Below, piece by piece: positions 40,001-49,429 of a stretch of 64,000 nt of DNA. Within the stretch, counting starts at the first letter, position 1. Every line of letters starts with the position of its first letter. The notes below the pieces were generated by a model that was not told where the DNA came from, made no database searches, and was given only the letters and a program-made list of their open reading frames with translations. Source of the DNA: Eulemur rufifrons (Eukaryota; Chordata; Mammalia; Primates; Lemuridae); contig NC_091001.1 in NCBI RefSeq assembly GCF_041146395.1, positions 104,616,965-104,680,964 of the forward strand, read 5' to 3'. Position numbers and translations under genes: made by a program.

Positions 40001-40564
40001 TCTCTTACTTCTAAAGTGATTCGGATCCAGTCTAAGCATGAGCAGACTTTTTTCCGGGCGGGGTAGGGGGGGAGGTGGGGTGGAGGAATACATTCTGTGC
40101 ACTTGATTTTAACATTTTTCTTTTGAGGGTGTTTCTAAGAAGCCGATCTGTGCATTTACCTATTCCCTGCTACCCACAAATTCTTTTCATCTCCCAAACC
40201 TCAACTGTGCCAACATGCTGCCTTTGATAGACAAACATGCAAACAGCTGCTACCTTGGAGAATCCTAGCATAGAAGCCTCAGCATGCCTGTTCTCATTTC
40301 TTCTTTTCAAATGTCAAAAAAGCTTCCTGGAAAAGGCAGGGGCTGTTCTAGACTAATGAAGACCAGAGTTTTGCCATGAGTACTTATAGAGGGGGGAGCG
40401 ATTTCACCCCAGGACCACCAAGCCTTTATATCCTAGATCTTACCTGTAAAGTCCCTCTTGGAAAATATGACGGAGCAGAGTTTGGCAGACGTTTGAGTCT
40501 TTTGCAAGCAAAGACATGTTTCTTCTATGCTTGGAATTTGATGCCTCCAATAACAAACATAAAA
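40001..40564. other. Repeat-poor stretch with G-rich tract
   Basis: Contains the G-run cluster at 40057-40080 and AT-rich text around 40110-40250. No transposon or gene recognised. Confidence 0.4.
40057..40080 (+). other. Potential G-quadruplex tract
   Basis: G-runs GGG, GGGG, GGGGGGG and GGGG with loops C, TA and AGGT satisfy the four-run G4 pattern. Confidence 0.6.
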
Positions 40565-40640
40565 ATAGGTAGTATTTGTTTCTTATTGCCTACTATGTGC
40601 CTGGTGCCACTAGAGGGGATTCACACAGACACTTAAACTG
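40565..40640 (-). mobile_element. L2 or MIR antisense fragment
   Basis: TTGTTTCTTATTGCCTACTA, TGTGCCTGGTGCCACTAGAG and GGATTCACACAGAC match the shared reverse motif 'cctactatgtgccaggcac... ggatacacagatg'. Confidence 0.55.
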
Positions 40641-41064
40641 AAGGGTTGCCATCTCCCTCTGGGTTGTTCCCAAGCCCGCCTCACCCCCATTTCACATAGG
40701 ACGCTAGCACCTCTCTTGCTTTTGTGACCCTATAAATAAACAATGTACAGTGCCTAGCAGAGGAAATGCTCCATATAACAGGGAAATCATTCACCTAGAC
40801 AGGCATTGATGTTAGGAACACTTAGTGGTGGGATACATTATCGCCAGCTCAAGCATGACAACGTTCAGCCACCCTGGCCCAGGAAATGTAAGCACAGGGA
40901 TGAACGGGTGGTTTTCCCACGCCTCCCTTGCCAGCTCCAAGGGCTGAAGCTGCCCAGAGCTAGACCTTGAGCGCCTCCTCTGCTCTCTGGGGACAGACCA
41001 TGGCATGGCTGCACCTACAGTGCACTTGGAGAATGGGAAGATAGAGGTCAACCCTGCAGGGCCT
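40641..41064. other. Repeat-poor stretch, nothing identified
   Basis: A weak MIR/L2-like phrase (ACAGTGCCTAGCAGAGGAAA) occurs near 40750, too short to call. Confidence 0.35.
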
Positions 41065-41130
41065 AACCAACCATTACTGAGCACTTGCTGTGTGCCCAGA
41101 ATGGATCAAAGTGCTCTCACGAGCTTACAT
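41065..41130 (-). mobile_element. L2 LINE 3' tip, antisense
   Basis: CCATTACTGAGCACTTGCTG, TGTGCCCAGAATGGATCAAA and CACGAGCTTACATTGCAGAG match reverse L2. A plus-strand L2 tail follows directly. Confidence 0.8.
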
Positions 41131-41245
41131 TGCAGAGCTTGGTATGTGCTTTGTTTACTATGGCATCCCCGGTGCCTCAATACATGCATGGCACGTAGCA
41201 GCCCCCAGTAAATACCTGTTGAATGAATGAATGAACAAATGTTGT
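41131..41245 (+). mobile_element. L2 LINE 3' tip
   Basis: CTTTGTTTACTATGGCATCC, CCGGTGCCTCAATACATGC, ATGGCACGTAGCAGCCCCC, AGTAAATACCTGTTGAATG and GAATGAAC are the plus-strand L2 terminus, giving a back-to-back pair with 41065-41130. Confidence 0.9.
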
Positions 41246-41320
41246 CAGTGCCTTGCCTGGGAGCAGTTAGCTGGCAGAGCTGGCATTTGAACCCCAGGTT
41301 GTCTGTTGAGGTTGAGGAGA
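41246..41320 (-). mobile_element. MIR SINE fragment, antisense
   Basis: AGTTAGCTGGCAGAGCTGGC, ATTTGAACCCCAGGTTGTC fit reverse MIR (agctagtaagtggcagagccgggattcgaacccaggt). Confidence 0.75.
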
Positions 41321-41449
41321 GCAGCTGCCTCCCAGGGACGCACAGATACTGATGATGTCGAGATGCCTGAAGATCCTTCACCTATAAAGGACAGGGGATG
41401 AGTCAGCCAGCCTCCCAGGTGGCCCACAGTCTTGTGGCAAGACCATTGG

Positions 41450-41640
41450 AGGAGATATCTGGAGACCCAGGCAGGGTCCTGCCGCTGCTGTGCCTGGCCA
41501 TGTGCAGGTGGGCAAGTCCCTTCCCTGGGTGGTTCTCACTTTACCCATATGTAAAATGGGATTATTAAGGCCTGCCACAAACAGAATCAAATGAGATAGA
41601 TGTGCAAAAGTGCCTTATTAATTGCCAGGGCAAATGAAAT
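41450..41640 (+). mobile_element. MIR SINE
   Basis: GTGGGCAAGTCCCTTCCCTG, CATATGTAAAATGGGATTAT, TAAGGCCTGCCACAAACAG, AATCAAATGAGATAGATGTG and CAAAAGTGCCTTATTAATTG follow MIR in order. Confidence 0.88.
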
Positions 41641-42059
41641 ACCAACTGATCCCGTCCTCCCTGGGTCTCAGTCTCCCCATGTGCACAGGGATGGTGCAGC
41701 GGACCCTGCCGGCTCTCCCATGCCAGGATTGCGATGCATCAGCAGGGCTTTTATACCACAGGAATCTGGGGGTGGGGGTTTCATTCACAACGTAGGTGAT
41801 GTGACTCTCCCCACCCTCCTGGGAATTGGCCAGTGCCCAGCCTGGACAACTACCCACAGCAGTTCTAGATCACAGCCTATTTTTAGTGAGGCCATGAACT
41901 CTGTATTACAGACAAGTGGATCGGAAAGCTGCCCCTGCCCCCAAAAGCTCTGCCATGTCCCCTGAGTCAGGTGCAAACCTCAGTCCAGAGCCAGAGTGGG
42001 TGCAGCCCAATCCCCTCCCCACCTCATGCCTGCACCCCCAGGGCTGGCACGACATCAAG
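41641..42059. other. Repeat-free stretch with MEF2-like motif
   Basis: No repeat recognised. CTATTTTTAG at 41878-41887 is a perfect MEF2 consensus. Frames on both strands overlap without domains. Confidence 0.35.
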
Positions 42060-42870
42060 GTTCAGTTAAAAGGGGCCCTCGAAGGCCTCGCATGTGGCCC
42101 AGGGTCCGAGCCCCTCATTAGGCAGTGGCGGCTCTCACATACGGCCTTTAATGTGGTGCGATGGTATTTTTCAGGCTTCTTTTCAGAAGGAAAAAGTTAA
42201 TAATGTGAAAGCTTTATTGCCTCTCTCTTCCCCCTTCCGAGACATGCCCTTTGGTAGTGTAACGCCGGGGCTAGTTAAGGCCGAAGCCGGGGGATTTCCT
42301 TCTCTCTGGGAACGGCTGTAATTACACACACGCCGGGCCGGGCAGAAAGTGGCAACGCACCCAGGTCTTAACCTCGGAGGCAGGAGCAGAGCGAGGTGTC
42401 AGCCGTCGGGCCCAGCCTGCAAAGCAGAAACACATGGGGAATCCATTACCTGCTCTACAAAGGAGGCGGCCTTGCTAATAAACGTATTTACTGGGTTAAA
42501 TAAATATGCGGAGGGCTGTTAAAAGCCTGGCCCTGTGACTTCAAGTCACCAACATTTTTCACTTGACAGAAAGGGGCTTTTGGAAGCTTTCAGGCGGCCT
42601 GCCTTCCTGCCGGTGTTTACGCGTCCACCGCGCCCTCCGCTCCTCCTGGCCACGGAGGAAGAAAGCGTCTTTGTCTAGCGGCGCGGAGCCCCGACGGGTG
42701 GGCAGGAGGAGACACGCAGCCTGTGTGTGCCGGCCCGGGAGTGGGGGTCCCTGCCCCGAGCCGGAACGAGGTGGGGCCAGGGGGAAACACATCTTCACAC
42801 AGCAATGTGTCGTCTGAGGAGGACGCTCTGCGCAGACTTTTCAGACAGCTTCACCACCATGATCCTGGAG
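42060..42870. promoter_or_regulatory. CpG-rich, repeat-free candidate regulatory element
   Basis: About 800 bp with no transposon words. The palindromic homeodomain word GTAATTAC sits at 42318-42325, a forkhead-like GTTAAATAAATA at 42495-42506 with AATAAACG nearby, and a MEIS/TGIF word TGACAG at 42564-42569. From about 42590 to 42780 I count roughly 19 CpGs in 190 bp, unusual for a CpG-depleted mammalian genome. Could be an enhancer, an unannotated promoter or a small CpG island; no exon is evident. Confidence 0.45.
42590..42780. other. CpG-dense core
   Basis: CpGs cluster in words such as TTTACGCGTCCACCGCGCCC, CTAGCGGCGCGGAGCC and GAGCCGGAACGAGG. GC content is high. Short of a classical 200-500 bp island threshold unless the flanking CpGs at 42260-42410 are included. 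Confidence 0.55.
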
Positions 42871-42889
42871 TGTTATAGAGCCTTCGTTG

Positions 42890-43485
42890 CTATATCCCTT
42901 CTTAATATTGTGCTAAAATACACAGTACGTAACGTTTACCATTTTAAAGTGTACAATTCAGTGGCATTTAGTACACTCATAATGTTGTACGACCATCGCT
43001 ACTATCCAGTTTCAAAACATTTTCGTCACCTCAGAAGGAATCCCTGCACCCAGTAGGTGGTCATTTTCCATCTCTCCGCCCCCCGCCCCTGGCAGCTGCT
43101 AATCTGCTTTCTGTCTCCATGGATTTGGCTATTTCAAACATTTCATATAAATGGAATCACACAATAAATGATTTGTCTTTCAGTTTCACCCAGCATGATG
43201 TTTGCAAGGTTCACCCACGTTGCAGCGTGTGTCAATACTGCAGTCTTTGTTATGGCTGAATACTATTCCACAACATGGATATATCACATTTTGTTTATTC
43301 ATTCACCCGTTGATGGACATGGGTTGTTTCCATCTTTTTTCTGCTGCATAACGCTGGTGAGCATTCCCAAACAGGTGTTCATCTGAACACCTGTGTTCAG
43401 TTCTTTTAGGTGTATCCCTAGGAGTGGAACGGCTGGGTTGTATGGTTAATTCTGTGTTTCACTTACTGAGGACCTGACAAACTGT
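42890..43485 (-). mobile_element. L1M LINE, antisense
   Basis: GTACAATTCAGTGGCATTTAG, TCATAATGTTGTACGACCATC, TCTGCTTTCTGTCTCCATGG, TTCATATAAATGGAATCACA, CAAGGTTCACCCACGTTGC, TGATGGACATGGGTTGTTTC, CCTAGGAGTGGAACGGCTGG. Contiguous antisense 3'-UTR to ORF2-end sequence. Contains a perfect inverted repeat at 43372-43393. Confidence 0.95.
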
Positions 43486-43584
43486 TTGCTATGAACTTGG
43501 TACAAAGTGGAGGAACACAGACACATTTTTTCATTCAAAGTTTCAGATTCTGGTAAGACTCTAACCATTTTTCAAAGGTGAGAG

Positions 43585-43785
43585 AGAGCTTATGTTTGAT
43601 GACGACGTACTATGCCCTGGGCACCTAATTGCCACAGGCCACCAATGTAGGGACTGTTGTCCTCATCTTATAGACAGACGAGGAATCCATGAAACTTATG
43701 GTTACACCACGTATGTACATCAGGGATTTGAAACCTGGTCCTTGAGACCACGGAATGAATGCTTTGTACTCTGCCCATCACCCCA
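43585..43785 (-). mobile_element. MIR SINE, antisense
   Basis: GACGTACTATGCCCTGGGCA, GTCCTCATCTTATAGACAGA, CGAGGAATCCATGAAACTTA, GGATTTGAAACCTGGTCC and TGCTTTGTACTCTGCCC follow reverse MIR. Confidence 0.85.
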
Positions 43786-44469
43786 GTGATTTGAGAATGT
43801 ACGAGAAATGGTGAGTGTTCCCAGGGCCCCAAGAAGGTCTCAACAAGCTGTTAAATGAGATGTGCTAAATAAGGCCACACGGCAGGTGAGCCAAGGGCCT
43901 AGTCAGCACCTGTTCTGCTTTGTGTCCTGGGGAGCCAGTAGGAGAGGGGACCCCAGAAGTCTCCCCCAGCTCCCATGGCCATTGCTGAACACGGACAGTG
44001 TTGATGCATTTGTTCTTAACCAAGGGCTATTTCCCTCCAAAAGGGGGTGTTGCAACATTAAAATAGTGTTTGCTGGTTCTAGAAACTGGAAAACTAGGCC
44101 AATGTGCACTCTTCAGTGCTACTTGTGCGTATATGACCTTATTTTCAAATCTTTTTAACGGGGTGAGCTCCCAACGAGAACGGCTACTAAGCAGAGCATA
44201 GATTATTTCATTTTCTGTTTTGCTGTTTATTTTACCCTCCCCTCTAGATTTTATTGTCATAACTCAGGTAATTTCTCTCAGTGTATTTTATCCTAATTTT
44301 TGTTTTCTCTTTAGTTTAACTGTTCAGCGTCTTGGATGCCCACCACTTCATGCCCCACCCCACATGTCTGTAGACACTGCTGGTGCCCACACGTCACCGT
44401 CCCCAGACACTGGGCAGTTCCCAAGGTCCGGCAGACATGACAGAGGCAGCAGAAGGAGCCAGGTGTTGG
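43786..44469. other. Repeat-poor stretch, nothing identified
   Basis: AT-rich, pyrimidine-biased at 44200-44330. No transposon or gene recognised. Confidence 0.4.
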
Positions 44470-44690
44470 GACTACAAGACGCGAGCTTGAAATCCATCTG
44501 AATGAATAACCACAGCCCTGTGATTAAGCAAAGTATATGGCTAATCTTAGCCTCCGTTTCCTCGCCTGCATCAATAATGTAAACCATGCAGGGTTGTCAT
44601 GTTAATTTAATTAAATAACGTATTTTCTAAAATCCCAACACCTATCACAGTCCTTGGCTTGGTGTAAATGGTCAACATTCCATTAATCCT
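44470..44690 (+). mobile_element. MIR SINE
   Basis: GCCTCCGTTTCCTCGCCTGC, ATCAATAATGTAAACCATGC, AGGGTTGTCATGTTAATTTA, ATTAAATAACGTATTTTC and CAGTCCTTGGCTTGGTG follow MIR. Confidence 0.8.
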
Positions 44691-45099
44691 TTATTTGGTG
44701 GTGTTGGGGAAGGAACAAGGAAAAAAAAAAACTAAATACTTGAAATTGAAATTATTCCATGAACTGTGGGACATCACACCTTTATCAATATATTACATCT
44801 CCATTCTAACTTAACCCTATTGCAGTCCAAGATAATCAAAGACACCATTAAATAGCCAGGGTAGGAGGTTTGGGCAAACTGGATAAACTGAGAGTGTCAC
44901 GAAACGCACTGAGCTGCCTCCCATCCTTAAGTCGGTCTGTGTACGTGGAAAAGAAAGTCTTCAACAGCTCATGCCCCTTGGGCTGGGAGCAACTTTCTGG
45001 CTTAGATCCGCACTCTTCTCCTCTCAGTGGTGGAAAACTAGTGAGTTTTCTGAGTTAAACATCTTCCTCTAGGGGGAAAAAAAAGAAAAAAAAAGTAGA
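44691..45099. other. Repeat-poor stretch, nothing identified
   Basis: A-rich runs at 44720-44732 and 45075-45095. No assignment. Confidence 0.35.
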
Positions 45100-45460
45100 A
45101 TAATTGTTTTCAGATAACAAGCAGAAGTTTGTCATCAACTTGAGGCATGTCAGATTCTCCAAAGATGAGCTACGTGCGGCAGACTCCCTTCTTTCAAGTC
45201 CTGTTTATGGTTGGTTAAATAAGCAATGGTGTGATCTGTCACCTCTGCTCTCCAGCCGGTGAGTGGAGAGAGCAACAAGCCAATCTGATGTGAAATGATT
45301 TGGACAGTAAGTAAATAAATCCCACCTCGATAAGCCGGGCTCTGCGGCAGCTCTCCCACGGACCCGAAGCATTTTGATTAAGGACTGATGAGGGCTTCCC
45401 GGGGAGAAGCCAGGACTCCTCTTCCCTGGAGGTCTGTGCAAACAGAGCCATATCCCATCT
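45100..45460. promoter_or_regulatory. Candidate conserved noncoding block
   Basis: Repeat-free 360 bp with a CCAAT word (45280-45284), a forkhead-like GTAAATAAA (45311-45319), a homeodomain/SOX-type TTTTGATTAAGG near 45373, and mixed GC. Overlapping minus frames of 69-78 codons share no domain. Functional status is inferred. Confidence 0.3.
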
Positions 45461-45969
45461 GTTGGGGATAGTTTAGTCGCAAGAGGGTAAGCGGGTAGAG
45501 AGGTGAACCAGGTGACCTTTTTAGGTATCTTCTACCCAGGAGCCTTGGAAACAATGTGCCATCAAGGCCACTAACTCAACTTTGGAGCGTGGGTCAAATA
45601 AAACTTTCGCCAAATTTCTGCTCAGATGAATAGAACGACGTAGAGAGGGAGGGAAGGAAGGAGTTTCAAGGTTGCTTTGCCCAAGTAATTTTCATAAACC
45701 GAATTCCATGATATATCTACTGTCTGAAAGGCAAATTACTGGAGCAGAACATATAAACACAAAATCACCACGTTATTGTATAAGGAGTATCTCTTCCTGT
45801 TTGGGGACTCTCCTGCTTTCTTGGTGGAAACAACTTTTTTTTTTCCAATGAGAGGTGGAAATGTTTTATTTATGTGCAGCCTTTTCTAGGTTTATACCTA
45901 TTTCCTAATCACTAATCATTCTAAAACATTGCCCAAGAAGCCACTTCCTTTAAAATGCCCCAAGCTAAC
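45461..45969. other. Repeat-free AT-rich block
   Basis: No repeat words over about 500 bp. Includes GGGAGGGAAGGAAGGAG (45647-45663), a T-run at 45836-45844 and AT-rich text (GTTTTATTTATGTGCAGCC). Possible conserved noncoding DNA. Confidence 0.3.
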
Positions 45970-46050
45970 AACTTACATTGATTTAGTGTTTTGAACTGTT
46001 CCAAACTCAAGCTATGTAAAGCACTTAGAATAGTGAGGTTTGCTGTTGTT
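45970..46050 (-). mobile_element. Weak MIR3-like fragment
   Basis: CAACTTACATTGATTTAGTG and TATGTAAAGCACTTAGAATAG recall the reverse MIR3 or MIR terminal section. Short; orientation uncertain. Confidence 0.35.
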
Positions 46051-46479
46051 CTTGCTACTTCCAGCAGTTCTCAAAGGGTGATCAAGTAGCTCTGGCTGCT
46101 CCTCTTTGGCAGATGAAGGGGTTAGAGATTCTCCAAGGGAGGTCACGAGTGGGTTAGCCAAGCTCAGGCCAGAGCCCCAGATGTCTTCTCCAGCCTAGCC
46201 CAGCGTCTTTCCACCGTCATAAACGTGTGGAACTACTATTTAGTATTGCTCAGTATTGAGTGGGCTAATTGTGGCCCAAGGTTATTTACTACTAAAAATT
46301 CCAAGAGAGCTTTGCCTAAAAATGAGAATTTCAGCCATCTCACAGGCCCAGAGCACAGGTCTACAAAGATGGGTCTCATGGAACAGAGCGTTAGGTAGAT
46401 CAGCACCACCCACACACTCCCTCTCTTCCTTTCCTGTTTGGATTTGATTACAACAATGCTTTTATTTTTGCTTCCTTTC
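46051..46479. other. Spacer, nothing identified
   Basis: No repeat or gene recognised. Confidence 0.35.
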
Positions 46480-46780
46480 TTTTTATTTTTTTCATGAATT
46501 AGGAATTCACTTTTCTTTGTAGAAAAATGATGTTTGTTTCTTTAGATGATACTAGTAACACATTTTATAGTGTTGAAAATGTGAGAAATAGGTAAAAACA
46601 AAAACAAAAAAATTTTAACTATCCAAAATGCTATCACTCAGAGATAATCACTGTTTTAGCATATTCCTTTTATGTCTTTCTTCTAAGTATGTGATAAGCA
46701 TACATACTTCTTTTTTTTCTCTTACATAATTTAGATCTTGGTAGTGGTGGTGGTGATAAAGATGGGGGTTGGTTTTTGTA
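46480..46780 (-). mobile_element. Probable old L1 (L1ME-type) antisense fragment
   Basis: TGCTATCACTCAGAGATAATC, ACTGTTTTAGCATATTCC, TTTTATGTCTTTCTTCTAAG and ACATACTTCTTTTTTTTC match the motif also seen at 6960-7140. Confidence 0.5.
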
Positions 46781-46847
46781 ACATGTTGCAAGTATTTTGT
46801 TCATTCACCTTTTAATTGCCTTGGGAGCAAATTCTCCAAAGTACAAA

Positions 46848-47110
46848 TAGTAAAGTGCAATGGTTAAAAGCAAGGACCGCTCGAGTTTGAGTCCTGGCCC
46901 TGGCACTTGTTAGCTGTGTGACCTTGGACAAGTTACTTAACCCTACTGTGTCTCAGTTTTATCTGGGTAAGAAAGGGATAATAACAGTACATACCTCATA
47001 GGGTTAACATGCTCATAGAGTTGACCAGGTTAATGTTTGTAGAGTTCTTGGAAGGGCTCCTGACACAGAGTAAGCACTCAAAGTTCTATAAAAGCAGTAG
47101 TGGTGTAAAC
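46848..47110 (+). mobile_element. MIR SINE, near full length
   Basis: AGTAAAGTGCAATGGTTAAA, GCACTTGTTAGCTGTGTGAC, CTTGGACAAGTTACTTAACC, GGGATAATAACAGTACATAC, CTCATAGGGTTAACATG and GACACAGAGTAAGCACTC. The best preserved MIR of the window, covering almost the whole consensus. Confidence 0.97.
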
Positions 47111-47139
47111 TTGGGCAGTGGTGCTTTTATTTTGTTAGT

Positions 47140-47230
47140 CTGGACTCAAGCTACATTCCATATAGGATTTTTAGTTGCAAACAACAGACACACAGACCGA
47201 TCTAAACAAACAAACAACTTAAAAGGATAT
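47140..47230 (+). mobile_element. Unassigned MER-type repeat fragment
   Basis: AGTTGCAAACAACAGACACA and GACCGATCTAAACAAACAAAC match the 'ttgcaaacaacagaaaccgactc... aagc' start of the repeat type seen at 1480-1730. Confidence 0.4.
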
Positions 47231-47289
47231 TGAGTACAATACCCAAACTTCCATTGGGAAAGATTCCCAAATAGGAGGAACATTTGAAT

Positions 47290-47525
47290 GAGGACAGTAA
47301 CCATTTCCTGAATGCCAACTGTGTGCTGGACACTGTGCTGCTGGAGGCACCCCGTCACAGTGTTCCCTGTGTCCCTGTAAGTTCCTAGGAAGGAGACATT
47401 AGATTCTCCTTCTTCTACTTATTAGGGAACTGGGTCTCAGAGGGATTAAATGATTTACCCAAGTTCACACACTAAGAAAGTAGTAGAATCAAGATTCAAA
47501 GCCAGGTCTGATCTACCCAATAATG
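47290..47525 (-). mobile_element. MIR SINE, antisense, near full length
   Basis: CATTTCCTGAATGCCAACTG, GGGAACTGGGTCTCAGAGGG, ATTAAATGATTTACCCAAGT, TCACACACTAAGAAAGTAG and ATTCAAAGCCAGGTCTGATC follow reverse MIR. Confidence 0.9.
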
Positions 47526-47527
47526 CA

Positions 47528-48497
47528 GGTCATTCATTCATTTAATATTACAGAGTACTCACTGTACATCAGACCAGGGGGTCTCTGGTGAGCACAGAGG
47601 CACCATCTCTGTCAGCATGAAGCTTACAATCTGGCTGGGACAAAAGATGTTTGTCCAATTGTCACACAAATAGATGCAACATTGCAGCTGGGATGGAGGC
47701 TCTGAAGGAGAGATCCATGGTGCTCTGAATACCTGTACTGGGGATTTGATCTTGGCAGGAGGGTCATGGAAGATACCCTTGAAGAAGCAATACTTGCTCT
47801 AAGATGAAAAGAGTGAATGGAGTTAACAAGACAAGAACTGAAGGGTTGGGAGAGGAGTGATTCAGGAAGAGAAAACAGCAAAGGCTCTGCAGGAAAAAGA
47901 AACATGGGGTTGTGAGAGACTGACAGATGCCAAGGGATATATCTGAAATGGGGGGGGGGATATGGTGAGAGGTGAGACTAGATAAGGAAGGGGGGCCATG
48001 GAGACTTTTGAAGTCAATTAAGGAACTTTGACTTTCTCCTAAGGTCAATGGAAGTCATTGAAGAATTGAAAACAGGAAAACAGGGAGAGCCCAAGGTTAG
48101 ATTACATTTCAGATATCACTCTGGCTTCCACGGGGAGATACACTGGGGTGAGAAGGGAGTGAAAGCAGGTACTGGTGGACCAATCAGGGTCTCTAGCAAT
48201 AGCCCAGGTGGGCAATGACGGTGGTGTGGACCAAGGCGTTGGTGGATATGGAGAGAAGTGAATGGACAAGGGGGAGGCTGTAGGAGGTGAAATCCACAGA
48301 GCGTGGTGTAAGTTGATGAGTTGGCTGTGAAAACAGAGGGAGGGGAGTGGTCGATGTGGCTCTAGGACTTCTGGCTGGTTTAGCTCAGACAGTGGTGCTG
48401 CTGTTCACTGACGTGGAGACCATTACGAGGATCAGACTTGGGAAGCGTGATTGTCAGTTCAGTTTTCAGATTTGTTAGGTTTAAGAATCCTTTATAA
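47528..48497 (-). mobile_element. L2 LINE, antisense, long part of a split element
   Basis: About 970 bp: TTCATTCATTTAATATTACAG, GAAGCTTACAATCTGGCTGG, GCAGGAAAAAGAAACATGGG, GAACTTTGACTTTCTCCTAA, GGTCAATGGAAGTCATTGAAG, ATATCACTCTGGCTTCCAC, ATAGCCCAGGTGGGCAATGA. Reverse L2 from its 3' tip well into the 3' UTR; continues at 48819 beyond an inserted hAT element. Internal G-run at 47950-47959. Confidence 0.93.
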
Positions 48498-48810
48498 CAG
48501 CAGTGCCCAACCGTTTTGGCACCAGGGACTGGTTTCATGGAAGACAATTTCTCCACAGACAGGGCAGGAGTAGGAGAAGGAGGTGGAGCTCAGGTGGTGA
48601 CGCCAGCGATGGGCAGCGGCTATAAATACAGATGAAGCTTCAATCACTCACCCCTGCTCACCTCCTGCTGTGTGCACCCCACTTCCTAAGTTTCATGGAA
48701 GACAATTTTTCCACAGATGGGTGGCAGGGTGGGGTGCTGGAGCTCTGTGGCCAGATCCCTAACAGGCTGCAGATCGCTCAGGTCTGTGGACCAGGGGTTG
48801 GGGACTGCAG
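48498..48810 (+). mobile_element. hAT-type non-autonomous DNA transposon with TSD
   Basis: Opens CAGCAGTGCCCAACCGTTTTG, contains CTATAAATACAGATGAAGC and TCACCTCCTGCTGTGTGC, and ends CAGGGGTTGGGGACTGCAG. The ends are imperfect inverted repeats. Flanks CTTTATAA (48490-48497) and CTTTAAAA (48811-48818) are an 8-bp target duplication with one mismatch, as expected for hAT. A 28-bp near-duplicate (GTTTCATGGAAGACAATTT) occurs at 48531 and again at 48691. Confidence 0.9.
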
Positions 48811-48818
48811 CTTTAAAA

Positions 48819-48935
48819 GCCCCTCTTCCAAAAGATATTAAACAGACAGTGAGATACAGAGGTCTGGAATTTACAAGAGATGCCTGGGATGGAATTGTAT
48901 GAGTGGGCATCATCTGTGTATGAAGGTTAGTGGAC
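48819..48935 (-). mobile_element. L2 LINE, antisense, remainder of split element
   Basis: TAAACAGACAGTGAGATACAG, AGGTCTGGAATTTACAAGAG and GTGGGCATCATCTGTGTATG match reverse L2 upstream sequence (ggatatgtgagtctggagctc... gagtcatcagcatatag), collinear with 47528-48497. Confidence 0.75.
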
Positions 48936-49239
48936 ATTCATCATTCTTTTGGGCTATCCTGGATCTGAACCTTCTCCTCGTGTTTGGGGAATCCTAATGG
49001 GGCAAAGCCCACCTCCCACTGTGGAAGCTGAAAAGACCATCTTTGGGGATGACCTACAACAGCTTAGATCTAGGGCATGTCTCTCAGGACCTCTGTGGTC
49101 CCCATAAGCTTCTGGTTTGGCTTGGCATTGAATTAGCTCCTGCCATGCCAGGGCAAGTCTTGCCTTCATCTTCCAGCTGAGTCAGCCAAGGCTCAGGGTC
49201 AGAAGGAGAGGCTGTGTGCTCTTTGCTGAGGAGAGTGAG
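48936..49239. other. Spacer, nothing identified
   Basis: No repeat or gene recognised. Confidence 0.35.
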
Positions 49240-49310
49240 CTGCAGGAGGGGTCAGGAGGACCGGTTCTGCTACAAGCCAGCTCTGTGGCCTCGGCTAAGC
49301 CTCCCACTCT
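49240..49310 (+). mobile_element. Weak MIR fragment
   Basis: CGGTTCTGCTACAAGCCAGC, TCTGTGGCCTCGGCTAAGCC fit MIR 'gctctgccacttactagctgtgtgaccttgggcaag', short. Confidence 0.45.
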
Positions 49311-49429
49311 GACGCTTGCCACCCCTACGTGGGGTCATGGACCTCAGGGATGTCCAGGACCCTTGCTGCCCTCGCAGCCTCCGACATGTGCTTGCCCTTA
49401 GCAGCCAGAGCAATTACCTGGTGGTCTCA

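Noticed and set aside
42563..42817. Short frames in the CpG-dense core as a first exon
   Set aside because: No Kozak-like start with conserved coding bias, no convincing splice donor, and the frames overlap each other on both strands.
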